Shown here: positions 7,471 through 13,573 of the stretch, in pieces | How positions within the stretch are numbered: the first letter of the stretch is position 1 | Layout of the letters: each line of letters opens with the position of its first letter | Source of the DNA: JBBILG01 sp037445085 | Lineage (GTDB): Bacteria; Pseudomonadota; Gammaproteobacteria; Burkholderiales; Methylophilaceae | Length of the DNA stretch: 23,218 bases | Assembly: GCA_037445085.1 (NCBI GenBank) | Contig: JBBILG010000021.1 | Coordinates: 1 to 23,218, forward strand | Direction: 5' to 3' | The notes under the pieces: generated by a model | The model's database searches: none | What the model was told of the DNA's origin: nothing | The model's input: the letters and a program-made list of their open reading frames with translations, nothing else | Program-made: the position numbers and the translations under genes

Positions 7471-7483
7471 GCCCTCAGCGGCC
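7455..7483 (-). terminator. Possible intrinsic terminator or attenuator after ygiQ
   Basis: On the minus strand GGCCGC-UGAGG-GCGGCC (7483-7467) forms a 6-bp GC stem. The ygiQ stop codon is in the loop, and the U run UUUUU at 7460-7456 follows after six bases. The spacing to the U run is longer than ideal. The 3' arm shares four bases with the first pairing of the structured leader, so the two structures exclude each other, as terminator and antiterminator do. Confidence 0.45.
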
Positions 7484-9577
7484 CCCGGCGGCTCCCGGCC
7501 GCAGCCGGCGCGGGGCAGGGCGGCCTGACGGGGCGGCAACCCGTGCGGGCTGCCGGGCCGGCACCAGGCAATGCCTGCCGTTGCCGATCAGGTCGGCGCG
7601 CCCCATGGCCATGAGCGCCTCGCGCAGCAGCGGCCAGTTGGCCGGATCGTGCCAGCGCAAAAAGGCCTTGTGCAGCCGCCGCTTGCCGCCGGCCTTCGGA
7701 ATCGCCACGTCCTCGCTGGTCTGGGTCACCTTGTGCAGCGGGTTCTTGCCGGAATGGTACATGGCGGTGGCCATGGCCATGGGCGTGGGCGTGAAGGTCT
7801 GCACCTGGTCCAGGCGGAAGTCGTGCCGCTCCAGCCACAGGGCGAGATTGAGCATGTCCTCGTCCGTGGTGCCGGGATGCGCGGCGATGAAGTAGGGGAT
7901 GAGGTACTGCTCCTTGCCGGCTTCCCTGGAGAATTTCTCGAACAGACGCCGGAACTCCTCGTAGGCGCCCATGCCCGGCTTCATCATTTTGGACAGCACG
8001 TTTTCTTCACTGTGTTCCGGGGCGATCTTGAGGTAGCCGCCGACATGGTGTTGCACCAACTCGCGCACGTACTCCGGCGATCTCACCGCCAGATCGTATC
8101 GGAGGCCGGAGCCGATGAGGAGCTTTTTCACCCCCCTGATCTGGCGCGCTTTTCTGTAGAGCCGGACGAGCGCCGAGTGGTCGGTGTCGAGGTTGCCGCA
8201 GATGTCGGGATAGACGCACGACAGTTTGCGGCAGGCGGATTCGATCTCGCGGCTCTTGCACGCCATGCGATACATGTTGGCGGTCGGCCCGCCGAGATCG
8301 GAAATGATGCCGGTAAAACCTTCCACCTTGTCACGGATCTCCTCGATCTCGCGCAGGATGGATTCTTCCGAGCGGCTCTGGATGATGCGGCCCTCGTGCT
8401 CGGTGATGGAACAGAAGGTGCAGCCGCCGAAGCAGCCGCGCATGATGTTGACCGAGAAGCGGATCATTTCCCACGCCGGGATGCGCGCCCCCCGGTGGCA
8501 TGGATGCGGCGCGCGCGCGTAGGGCAGGCCGTAGACGTAGTCCATCTCCCGGGTCGTCAGCGGGATGGGCGGCGGGGTGATCCACACCTCGCGGTCGCCG
8601 TGGCGCTGCACCAAAGCCCTTGCGTTGCCGGGGTTGGATTCCAGGTGCAGCACGCGCGAGGCATGCGCGTACAGCACCGGGTCGCGCGCCACCTCCTCGT
8701 AGCCCGGCAGGCGCACCACCTGGCGCTCGCGCGGCACGCGCATCGGACGGTGGATGGTGATGGGCGGCAGTCCCGCCGCGTCCGGCACGCCGTCGGAGGC
8801 GCAGCCGGCGCCTTCGCTCATCTGCATCGCGTACGGATCGGGATGCGGAGCGACGCGGCCGGGACGGTCCATCATCGCGGAATCAATCTCCAGCCAGTCT
8901 TCCGGAACAGACTTACGCAAAAAGGCGGTGCCGTGCAGGTCGGTGATGTCGTGAACTTTTTCCCCGGCGGCAAGCCGATGGGTCAGCTCCACCAGCGCAC
9001 GTTCGGCATTGCCATAGATCAGCAGGTCGGCCTTGCTGTCCACCAGAATCGAACGGCGCACCTTGTCCGACCAGTAGTCGTAATGGGCGATGCGGCGCAA
9101 GGACGCCTCGATGCCGCCGATCACCAGGGTGGCGTCCGGGCAGGCCTCGCGGCAACGCTGGGCATAGACCAGCACGGCGCGGTCGGGCCGCCTGCCGGCC
9201 TGGCCGGCTGGCGTGTAGGCGTCGTCGGAGCGGATCTTGCGGTCGGCGGTATAGCGGTTGACCATGGAATCCATGTTCCCGGCGGTAATGCCAAAATACA
9301 GGTTGGGCCTGCCCAGCGCCCTGAACGGCCCCGCCACTTGCCAGTCCGGTTGTGCAATAATGCCGACGCGGAAACCCTGTGCCTCCAGCAACCTGCCCAC
9401 CAGCGCCATGCCGAAGCTGGGGTGGTCGACGTAGGCATCGCCGGTGACCAGGATGACATCGCAGGAATCCCAGCCCAGCGCCTCCATCTCGGCGCGGCTC
9501 ATGGGCAGGAAGGGCGCCGTGCCGAAGCGGCTGGCCCAGTAGGGACGATAGGCGTACAGGGATTTGGCCGTTCGCAT
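7475..9577 (-). CDS. ygiQ: YgiQ-family radical SAM protein
   Basis: A 700-aa cytoplasmic radical S-adenosylmethionine protein of the YgiQ family; the reaction is not established. The N-terminus carries the family's conserved stretch PFLPMSRAEMEALGWDSCDVILVTGDAYVDHPSFG, given here as key motifs FLPMSRAEM, GWDSCD and DAYVDHPSFG. This B12-binding-like region is followed by the radical SAM core with C382-x3-C386-x2-C389 (CFGGCTFC) for the 4Fe-4S cluster, then ISDLGGPTANMYR and YLIPYFIAAHPGT. The C-terminus ends in a Pro/Arg/Ala-rich tail of about 30 residues, slightly shorter than the E. coli protein. The ATG at 9577 matches the family start, though no good Shine-Dalgarno precedes it. It is the first gene of a minus-strand run leading to the cyclic-di-GMP genes. 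Confidence 0.93.
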   Translation of the reverse strand: MRTAKSLYAYRPYWASRFGTAPFLPMSRAEMEALGWDSCDVILVTGDAYVDHPSFGMALVGRLLEAQGFRVGIIAQPDWQVAGPFRALGRPNLYFGITAGNMDSMVNRYTADRKIRSDDAYTPAGQAGRRPDRAVLVYAQRCREACPDATLVIGGIEASLRRIAHYDYWSDKVRRSILVDSKADLLIYGNAERALVELTHRLAAGEKVHDITDLHGTAFLRKSVPEDWLEIDSAMMDRPGRVAPHPDPYAMQMSEGAGCASDGVPDAAGLPPITIHRPMRVPRERQVVRLPGYEEVARDPVLYAHASRVLHLESNPGNARALVQRHGDREVWITPPPIPLTTREMDYVYGLPYARAPHPCHRGARIPAWEMIRFSVNIMRGCFGGCTFCSITEHEGRIIQSRSEESILREIEEIRDKVEGFTGIISDLGGPTANMYRMACKSREIESACRKLSCVYPDICGNLDTDHSALVRLYRKARQIRGVKKLLIGSGLRYDLAVRSPEYVRELVQHHVGGYLKIAPEHSEENVLSKMMKPGMGAYEEFRRLFEKFSREAGKEQYLIPYFIAAHPGTTDEDMLNLALWLERHDFRLDQVQTFTPTPMAMATAMYHSGKNPLHKVTQTSEDVAIPKAGGKRRLHKAFLRWHDPANWPLLREALMAMGRADLIGNGRHCLVPARQPARVAAPSGRPAPRRLRPGAAGGR

Positions 9578-9649
9578 AAGCGCGTGATTTTACTACGATA
9601 TCCAAACCGGCCAGAACTTTGTTTGCACTCTGCGGGTCTCTCGTGGGAC

Positions 9650-9679
9650 TGCTGCAGCATCATTATGATTTGACATCAT
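9650..9679. promoter_or_regulatory. Overlapping palindromes in the ygiQ / small-gene divergent region
   Basis: TGCTGCAGCA (9650-9659) is a perfect palindrome. It is followed by ATCAT-T-ATGAT (9659-9669), and ATGAT pairs again with ATCAT at 9675-9679, across the start codon at 9678. TATGAT at 9664-9669 could be a -10 box placing transcription start at or next to that ATG, although no good -35 is seen. The rest of 9578-9677 shows no clear ygiQ promoter. Confidence 0.35.
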
Positions 9680-10004
9680 GCGCTACGTACAGAGCCTGCC
9701 TCCCCCCGTCGAACCGGTTCCCGACAGCGGCACGGTGCGGGCGATCGCTCCCGCCCACGCCACGCCGCGCGTGCGGGAGCGCAGCCTGCCGCCGCTGGTT
9801 TACCGTCCCCAGGCAGCACCGCCGCAGTTGCCGGCCATCAACCGCCGGGCGCGCCCCCTGGCCGAGCCGGGCAGCGACCGGCGCACACGATGCCGGCGCC
9901 TGCGCAACGAACCGGTGCTGCTGGAACTGCGCTCGGGCATCAACCGGCGCCGCCGCAACCAGCGCCGGAGCGACCTCACCACCGTCATCGACGAGCAAGC
10001 CTGA
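9678..10004 (+). CDS. Small Arg/Pro-rich hypothetical protein
   Basis: A 108-aa, strongly basic protein rich in proline (first half) and arginine (RRTRCRRLRNE, GINRRRRNQRRSD), probably largely disordered. There is no signal peptide, Cys motif or known domain. Third codon positions are overwhelmingly G or C, as in the neighbouring real genes, and the frame fills the space between ygiQ and the multicopper oxidase exactly; its TGA ends one base before the oxidase stop begins. No Shine-Dalgarno is visible and translation may be leaderless. An RNA- or DNA-binding role is only a guess from its charge. Confidence 0.6.
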   Translation: MRYVQSLPPPVEPVPDSGTVRAIAPAHATPRVRERSLPPLVYRPQAAPPQLPAINRRARPLAEPGSDRRTRCRRLRNEPVLLELRSGINRRRRNQRRSDLTTVIDEQA

Positions 10005-11282
10005 TCAGACCTCGCGCGCCACCGTGCCGGGCGGATGCCGGTACCAGCCGGGGTCGGCGTAGTCGTCCGGGCGCAGCCCCTCGCGCACCTTGAGCACGGT
10101 GAACATGCCGCCCATTTCCAGCAGGCCGAACGGCCCCTCGCCCGCCATCATGGGCAGGGTATTCTCCGGCAGCGGCATGTGGCCCATGGCCACGTGTGCG
10201 GCGTGCTCCGCCATGCCATGCTCGCCCATCGGCATGTAGCCTTCCACCAGCCGGGCGATGCGCTCGGCGATGCCGCGCTGGTCCACGCCCAGCATGTTGG
10301 GCACGGCATGCCCCATCGGCCCCATGGTGTGGTGCGCCTTGTGGCAGTGCATCGCCCAGTCGCCAGGCGCGTCGGCGACGAATTCGAAGGCGCGCATGGC
10401 GCCCACCGGCACGTTGACGGTGACTTCCGGATACTGCGCCGAGGCCGGCACCCAGCCACCATCGGTGCCGGTGACGCGGAAATCGTAGCCGTGCAGGTGG
10501 ATGGGATGGTCGTGCATGGAAAGGTTGCCGATGCGGATGCGCACGCGGTCGCCCAGGCGCGCCACCAGCGGCGCGGTGCCGGGGAACACGCGGCTGTTGA
10601 AGCTCCACAGGTTGAACTCGGTCATGGTGGTGGCGATGGGGGTGGCCGTGCCCGCCTCCACGTCCCAGTTGTGCAGCAGGATGCAGAAATCGCGATCCGC
10701 CGGGCGCTCGCGCGGGTTCTTCGGATGCACGATGAACAGCCCCATCATGCCCATGGCCAGTTGCACCATCTCGTCGGCATGCGGGTGGTACATGAAGGTG
10801 CCGGATTTCTTCAGGTCGAATTCGTAGAGAAACGTCTTGCCCGGCGGGATGTGCGGCTGGGTCAGCCCGCCCACGCCGTCCATGCCGCACGGCAGGAGGA
10901 TGCCGTGCCAGTGCACCACGGTGTGCTCCTTCAGGCGGTTGGTGACGTAGATGCGCACCCGCTCGCCCTCCACGGCCTCCAGCGTCGGCCCCGGCGTGGA
11001 GCCGTTGTAGCCCCAGCAGTTGACCGTCATGCCGGGAGCGAACTCGCGCCTTACCGGCTCCGCCACCAGGTGGAACTCGCGCACGCCGTCCCTGAGCGTG
11101 GACGGCAGCGTCCAGCCGTTGGGGGTGACGACGGGCCGGTAGGGCCTGCCTTCGCCCAACCAGGGCGGCGCGGTCGCGGGATCGCTGCGGCTCACCACCT
11201 CCGGGGCGGCGGCGGCGCGCTCCACCAGCGCGGCGCCGAGCAGCGCGGCGCCTCCGGCGAGAAATTGTCTGCGGCTAGTCAT
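10005..11282 (-). CDS. Tat-exported two-domain multicopper oxidase (copper oxidase)
   Basis: A 425-aa periplasmic blue-copper oxidase, likely to oxidise Cu+ to the less toxic Cu2+ with oxygen as acceptor. The N-terminus MTSRRQFLAGG is a twin-arginine signal with cleavage after AAAA near 26. All four copper motifs are present: HWH (124-126), HPH (166-168), HPIHLHG (259-265) and HCHKAHH with C313, H318 and axial M323. Only about 90 residues separate the second and third motifs, so the middle domain of three-domain CopA/laccase proteins is missing. The layout fits a two-domain enzyme with the type 1 site in domain 2. A Met/His-rich extension at 343-393 may bind extra copper. The ATG at 11282 starts inside the end of the upstream TolC-family gene (8-nt overlap), so the two are coupled. 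Confidence 0.9.
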   Translation of the reverse strand: MTSRRQFLAGGAALLGAALVERAAAAPEVVSRSDPATAPPWLGEGRPYRPVVTPNGWTLPSTLRDGVREFHLVAEPVRREFAPGMTVNCWGYNGSTPGPTLEAVEGERVRIYVTNRLKEHTVVHWHGILLPCGMDGVGGLTQPHIPPGKTFLYEFDLKKSGTFMYHPHADEMVQLAMGMMGLFIVHPKNPRERPADRDFCILLHNWDVEAGTATPIATTMTEFNLWSFNSRVFPGTAPLVARLGDRVRIRIGNLSMHDHPIHLHGYDFRVTGTDGGWVPASAQYPEVTVNVPVGAMRAFEFVADAPGDWAMHCHKAHHTMGPMGHAVPNMLGVDQRGIAERIARLVEGYMPMGEHGMAEHAAHVAMGHMPLPENTLPMMAGEGPFGLLEMGGMFTVLKVREGLRPDDYADPGWYRHPPGTVAREV

Positions 11283-12696
11283 GGCGATGTTCCTCGTGCT
11301 GATGCGGCATGGCCGCGGGTTTGGCGGCCGGCGCCGCGGCAAGTTCCTGCGGCAGGCGACCGCCCGCGGCCAGTTGCAGGTCGGTGAGCGCCGTCCAGAA
11401 ATCGCGCGTGGCGGCGATATGCGCCTGCACCGCGCCGATCTGCGCACGCGCGTCGGCCAGCAGTTCGTAGACGCCGATCAGCATGCCGTTGTAGTGCAGC
11501 ATGCTTTCTTCGACCAGTTGCCGGTGGAGCGGCACCAGCAGGTCGCGCTGGCGCTGCGCCACGGCATGGGCGGTGGTCGCGCGCTGCGCGTGCTCGCGAA
11601 TCTCGGCACGCGTGTCCACGGCGAGCGCAAAGAGGCGCGCCTCGCTCTGGCGGTACTGCGCCTCCAGTTTGGACACCCGCGCCTGGCCCTGGTCGAACAC
11701 GGGCAGCTCCAGTTTCAGCGTGGGGCCGGTGATGCGCCGCTCGCCGGTCGCCCGCTCCGTTTCCACGCCGAGATCGAGCACGTTGACAAAGCGCGCATCG
11801 CGCGCCAGCCCGAGTCCGGCCGCCAGCGCCTCGGCTTCCCGCTGTGCCATCCGCAGGTCGAGGCGCTGCCCCAGCCCCCAGGCTTCGATGCCGCTCATAT
11901 CCGGCAGGGTCGCGGGCAGTTCCGGCAGGGAACCTGCCAGCTTCCAGCCGGCCTGCCCGCCCCAGGTGCCCAGCAGGCGGTTCAGGCGTTCGCGCGCCGC
12001 GAACGCGGCCTCGCGCGCCTGTGCCAGCGCCGCCGCCATTTCCGCGGCGAAGACCTGCTGGCGCAGCACGTCGCGCCGGCTGAGGTTGCCGGCCGCACGG
12101 CTGCGCTCGCCCAGTTCGGCCTCGACGGCAGCCAGCTCGGCGACCTGCGCCATGAAGGCGGCATCCCGTTCCGCCGCCTGCGCCTCGAACCAGGCGCGAC
12201 GCGTTTCCGCGGCGTGCCGCAGCACGGCCTGCGTCACGCGCAGCCTGGCATGCTCGAAGCGCATGCTCTCGATGCGCTGGCGGGGAGCCCTCAGCAGCAG
12301 GCCGAGAAAATCCAGCTCCAGCCCCCAACTGGCCTTGGCGATGGCGCCGCCCTCCTGCCGGCTCCAGCCGAAACCCGGATTGCGCAGCAAGCCGGCCTGC
12401 ACCAGCTCGGCCTGCGCCACCCCCAGCGCCTCGTACTCCGCCTGCAACAGGCGGTTGTTGAGCAACGCCACCTGCACGGCGGCATCGACGGTGAGCGGTT
12501 GCGCCAGCAACTGTGCGATGCGCGCGTCGATTTCGGCATCCGCGGCATCGCCGTGGCGCCATGCCACTTCCGCTCCCAGGCGCGCGCCGGCCTCCCGGCC
12601 GACCTCGGCAAAGCCGGCCTCGCGCGGCACGCCGGCACAGCCGGCCAGCAGCGCCAGGGCGGCCAGCGCCAGCATCGGTCTAATGATGAGAGGCAT
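11275..12696 (-). CDS. TolC-family outer-membrane efflux lipoprotein (CusC/CzcC-like)
   Basis: A 473-aa outer-membrane channel subunit. Residues 1-20 are a lipoprotein signal with lipobox LLAGC and acylated C20. The rest is long Ala/Glu/Arg/Gln-rich helices with the internal duplication typical of TolC-type barrels, such as LLNNRLLQAEYEALGVAQAELVQAG near 80-105, given here as motif NNRLLQAEYEALG. Such proteins normally work with an RND pump and adaptor, neither of which is encoded nearby. The C-terminus is His/Glu-rich (HQHEEHRHD), suggesting metal contact. I prefer ATG at 12696 (GGAG 10 nt upstream) over GTG at 12705. It overlaps the ends of the genes on both sides. Confidence 0.88.
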   Translation of the reverse strand: MPLIIRPMLALAALALLAGCAGVPREAGFAEVGREAGARLGAEVAWRHGDAADAEIDARIAQLLAQPLTVDAAVQVALLNNRLLQAEYEALGVAQAELVQAGLLRNPGFGWSRQEGGAIAKASWGLELDFLGLLLRAPRQRIESMRFEHARLRVTQAVLRHAAETRRAWFEAQAAERDAAFMAQVAELAAVEAELGERSRAAGNLSRRDVLRQQVFAAEMAAALAQAREAAFAARERLNRLLGTWGGQAGWKLAGSLPELPATLPDMSGIEAWGLGQRLDLRMAQREAEALAAGLGLARDARFVNVLDLGVETERATGERRITGPTLKLELPVFDQGQARVSKLEAQYRQSEARLFALAVDTRAEIREHAQRATTAHAVAQRQRDLLVPLHRQLVEESMLHYNGMLIGVYELLADARAQIGAVQAHIAATRDFWTALTDLQLAAGGRLPQELAAAPAAKPAAMPHQHEEHRHD

Positions 12697-13072
12697 GGTC
12701 GCCACTCCCGCCCGGTACGCCAGCCGCTTCCTCCGGCTTTTTCCGCTTCATGCCGCAGCTTTTCGCGGCATCCGGCCCGGAGGCGCGCGCTTCCTCCCGC
12801 ACCTCGTCGCCGCATTTGCAGCAACAGCAGCCGCCGTCGCGCTGGCAGTGCTTGCCGGCTGCCGGCGCCGCTGCCGCGGCAGCGGCGAGGCCGGCGTGGT
12901 CGTGGGCGGCAGGCGCGGCCTGGGCCGCCTGCGGCTGGGTCAGGAAAAAATCGGCCGGACGGAAGGAGGGTACGGTCGTATCGGGATGGGCAGGGTGTCC
13001 GACGGACACCGCCCATGCGGGGGCGGCAAGCAACACCGATACCAGCATCGGCAAAATCCGCAACAGTTTCAT
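12680..13072 (-). CDS. Small secreted Cys/His-rich protein, probable metal binder
   Basis: A 130-aa protein with a clear signal peptide (MKLLRILPMLVSVLLAAPAWA, cut near residue 21). The mature part has a His-containing Ala/Pro linker (H26, H29, H57, H59) and then a dense cluster C76, C82-C85, C87 (GGCCCCKCGDE), with C106 and a C-terminal HASHH. I know no named family for it. Five cysteines within six residues and flanking histidines suggest binding of several copper ions in the periplasm. GGAG lies 6 nt before the ATG. Its 3' end overlaps the TolC-family gene by 17 nt, which ties it to the copper operon. Confidence 0.75.
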   Translation of the reverse strand: MKLLRILPMLVSVLLAAPAWAVSVGHPAHPDTTVPSFRPADFFLTQPQAAQAAPAAHDHAGLAAAAAAAPAAGKHCQRDGGCCCCKCGDEVREEARASGPDAAKSCGMKRKKPEEAAGVPGGSGDHASHH

Positions 13073-13094
13073 GATGATCTCCGCATGCGAGGGC

Positions 13095-13116
13095 GCCTGC
13101 CGCGCGGGCGGCAGGC
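13095..13116. repeat. Intercistronic hairpin in the copper operon
   Basis: GCCTGCCGC and GCGGCAGGC form a perfect 9-bp stem with a 4-nt loop, between the two small secreted-protein genes and 12 bp upstream of the second gene's ribosome binding site. No T run follows on either strand, so it is more likely an mRNA-stability or processing element than a terminator. Confidence 0.55.
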
Positions 13117-13161
13117 TGGTTGTCAAGGGTTGGGGCGCAGGGGCCGCGGAGCGGCCCGCAA

Positions 13162-13497
13162 TCAGGCGGAGATGGGAGGTCGGTGCGGCGGCGTGCCGAC
13201 GAAGCTGAAGTAGCTGGCCTCGCCGTGCGGATTTTGCTCCGGGCGTACCGGCACGCCCGGAACCACGGTCGCCGTCACCGCCAGGGGTGGCAGGCATGCG
13301 GCGCAGGTGATGCATGGCGCGCCGTGGTGCGAGGGGGCGGGCAGGCCGTCCTCCCCGCCATCCGCCCCATGGCAGGGCATGACGGCATGGTCCGGCGCCG
13401 CCGGCACCGGCATGGTCACCCCCATGACGGCAGCATGCACCGTGGCAATGCCGAACAGCACCAGCAACAGGCCCATCAGGAAGCGCTTGATCCGCAT
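13162..13497 (-). CDS. Small secreted CxxCxxC protein (DUF2946-like)
   Basis: A 111-aa protein with an N-terminal signal peptide or anchor (MRIKRFLMGLLLVLFGIATVHA), then PCHGADGGED, a C62-I-T-C65-A-A-C68 motif and a tail ending PPHRPPISA. Signal, His/Cys pairs and an RPP tail recall DUF2946-type proteins found in heavy-metal gene clusters, but the match is from general form only. The ATG at 13497 is chosen because the hydrophobic signal begins there; the frame is open further upstream without signal character. It is the first gene of the minus-strand copper arm and is divergent from copA. Confidence 0.65.
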   Translation of the reverse strand: MRIKRFLMGLLLVLFGIATVHAAVMGVTMPVPAAPDHAVMPCHGADGGEDGLPAPSHHGAPCITCAACLPPLAVTATVVPGVPVRPEQNPHGEASYFSFVGTPPHRPPISA

Positions 13498-13528
13498 GCC
13501 GCGATTGAAGCACAACCCGCCTGCCGGA

Positions 13529-13542
13529 GCAAGCCCGCTTGC
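13529..13542. promoter_or_regulatory. Palindrome in the divergent copper intergenic region
   Basis: GCAAGC-CC-GCTTGC is a perfect 14-bp inverted repeat roughly midway between the divergent starts at 13497 and 13574. A weak promoter toward copA can be read as TTGCGG (13539-13544), 17 bp, TACGCT (13562-13567), which would overlap its right half. It is a candidate operator for a copper sensor encoded elsewhere, but it is not a clear CueR or CopR box. Confidence 0.35.
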
Positions 13543-13573
13543 GGGGCCGGGCCGCACGCAGTACGCTGTGGAC

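Noticed and set aside
7571..9673. 700-codon plus-strand frame opposite ygiQ
   Set aside because: Mirror of a confidently identified radical SAM gene; composition is His/Val/Gly-rich without domains.
9665..9679. FNR/CRP-type box ATGAT-TTGAC-ATCAT
   Set aside because: Spacer is 5 nt rather than the 4 nt of TTGAT-N4-ATCAA and the outer bases do not fit.
11281..13213. Two long plus-strand frames opposite the TolC/Cys-protein genes
   Set aside because: Arg/Ser/Ala-rich shadows without ribosome binding sites or domains.
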